In this document: one piece after another, positions 63,586-64,000 of the stretch | Layout: each line of letters begins with the position of its first letter | Numbering within the stretch: position 1 is the stretch's first letter | Origin: Pasteurella sp049941595 | Lineage (GTDB): Bacteria; Pseudomonadota; Gammaproteobacteria; Enterobacterales; Pasteurellaceae | DNA length: 64,000 nt | Direction: 5' to 3' | Assembly: GCA_049941595.1 (NCBI GenBank) | Contig: JBNFNA010000004.1 | Span: forward strand, 248,001 to 312,000 | Position numbers and translations under genes: made by a program | The notes under the pieces: generated by a model | The model's database searches: none | The model's input: only the letters and a program-made list of their open reading frames with translations | What the model was told of the DNA's origin: nothing

Positions 63586-64000
63586 ATGAATTTATTTGAC
63601 ACGTTTGTTGGTAGCGTGGAGCAAGCATTAACTTGGTTCGTAGAGAAAGTGGATGGTCCGCTTTGGGATATCACGATCATTACTTTATTAGGTGTTGGTT
63701 TATTTTTTACGGTAATCACTGGCTTTGTTCAACTTCGCTTATTACCACGTAGTTTACGTGAAATGTGGTCGGGACGTACTGCAGAAGGGAATTCATTAAC
63801 CCCTTTCCAAGCATTTACAACAGGTTTAGCAAGCCGAGTTGGGGTAGGTAATATTGGTGGTGTTGCAACCGCAATTGCTATCGGTGGCGAAGGTGCAGTT
63901 TTCTGGATGTGGGTGACTGCATTAATCGGTATGAGTAGCGCCTTTGCTGAGTCTTCTCTTGCACAATTATTTAAAGTAAAAGAGCCTTGCGGTTTATACC
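63586..64000 (+). CDS. Alanine/glycine:sodium symporter (AGCS family), N-terminal part
   Basis: The frame is open from ATG 63586 (GAGGAG just upstream) to the window end, so only the first 138 residues are seen. They start MNLFDTFVGSVEQALTWFVE, then a first membrane span TIITLLGVGLFFTVITGFVQ. LTPFQAFTTGLASRVGVGNI is the AGCS signature, and VGNIGGVATAIAIGGEGAVF is typical substrate/sodium-site sequence. Members import alanine or glycine with sodium. The full gene should be about 450-540 codons. Confidence 0.92.
   Translation, partial: MNLFDTFVGSVEQALTWFVEKVDGPLWDITIITLLGVGLFFTVITGFVQLRLLPRSLREMWSGRTAEGNSLTPFQAFTTGLASRVGVGNIGGVATAIAIGGEGAVFWMWVTALIGMSSAFAESSLAQLFKVKEPCGLY

Overview
The window is about 64 kb of chromosome from a member of the Pasteurellaceae, most likely a Haemophilus of the H. 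parainfluenzae type. Three things support this. The 9-base DNA uptake sequence AAGTGCGGT and its complement ACCGCACTT are scattered throughout. The base composition is AT-rich. Gene blocks match the Haemophilus order (adk-ampG-galE, tilS-pdxY-accA, fdhD/fdnGHI-fdhE, lsg-type polysaccharide genes, rplM-rpsI-sspA-sspB). The species is an inference, and Aggregatibacter is the main alternative. I see no prophage, insertion sequence, CRISPR array, plasmid gene or tRNA. Nearly everything is core genome, and the most accessory-looking part is the polysaccharide cluster at 35.9-41.7 kb.

Layout. 0-5 kb: end of sucC, sucD, then adk and galE-ampG on the minus strand, and a frameshifted DUF805 membrane gene. 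5-12 kb: a guanine/hypoxanthine permease under two overlapping PurR-like boxes, tilS, pdxY with an unknown secreted protein, accA, and a periplasmic lysozyme-inhibitor-like protein. 11-18 kb: the respiratory formate dehydrogenase unit fdnG-fdnH-fdnI plus fdhE, with fdhD divergent. fdnG is read through an in-frame UGA as selenocysteine 196. 18-30 kb: uvrD, dnaB-alr, pgi, queF-ppnN, a DUF2310 gene, yqcC-truC, yoaH and cspD. 30-35 kb: matP, lonH and fabA (with a FabR-like operator), ybaK, usg, elyC.

36-43 kb: a tightly coupled lipooligosaccharide cluster related to H. influenzae lsg. It holds a Wzx-type flippase, a GT52 sialyltransferase-like enzyme, a GT25 transferase, a polymerase/ligase-like membrane protein and two GT2 transferases, ending in mltB. 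Most neighbours overlap by 1-4 bases or are 1 base apart. 43-54 kb: adenine permease with a DsrE-like gene, recB-recD, grxB, yegP, rplM-rpsI with a structured leader, sspA-sspB. 54-64 kb: kdsD-kdsC for Kdo synthesis, the RNase P RNA gene rnpB, cutC, a three-gene macA-macB-outer-membrane-factor efflux operon behind a TetR-type palindrome, glnS, and the start of an AGCS amino-acid symporter cut by the window edge.

Many transcription units end in hairpins made of two inverted uptake sequences. The least explained items are a short open frame interrupted by TGA between alr and pgi, a perfect 26-bp palindrome before sspA, the macAB operator with no regulator gene beside it, and an inverted-repeat block before queF.
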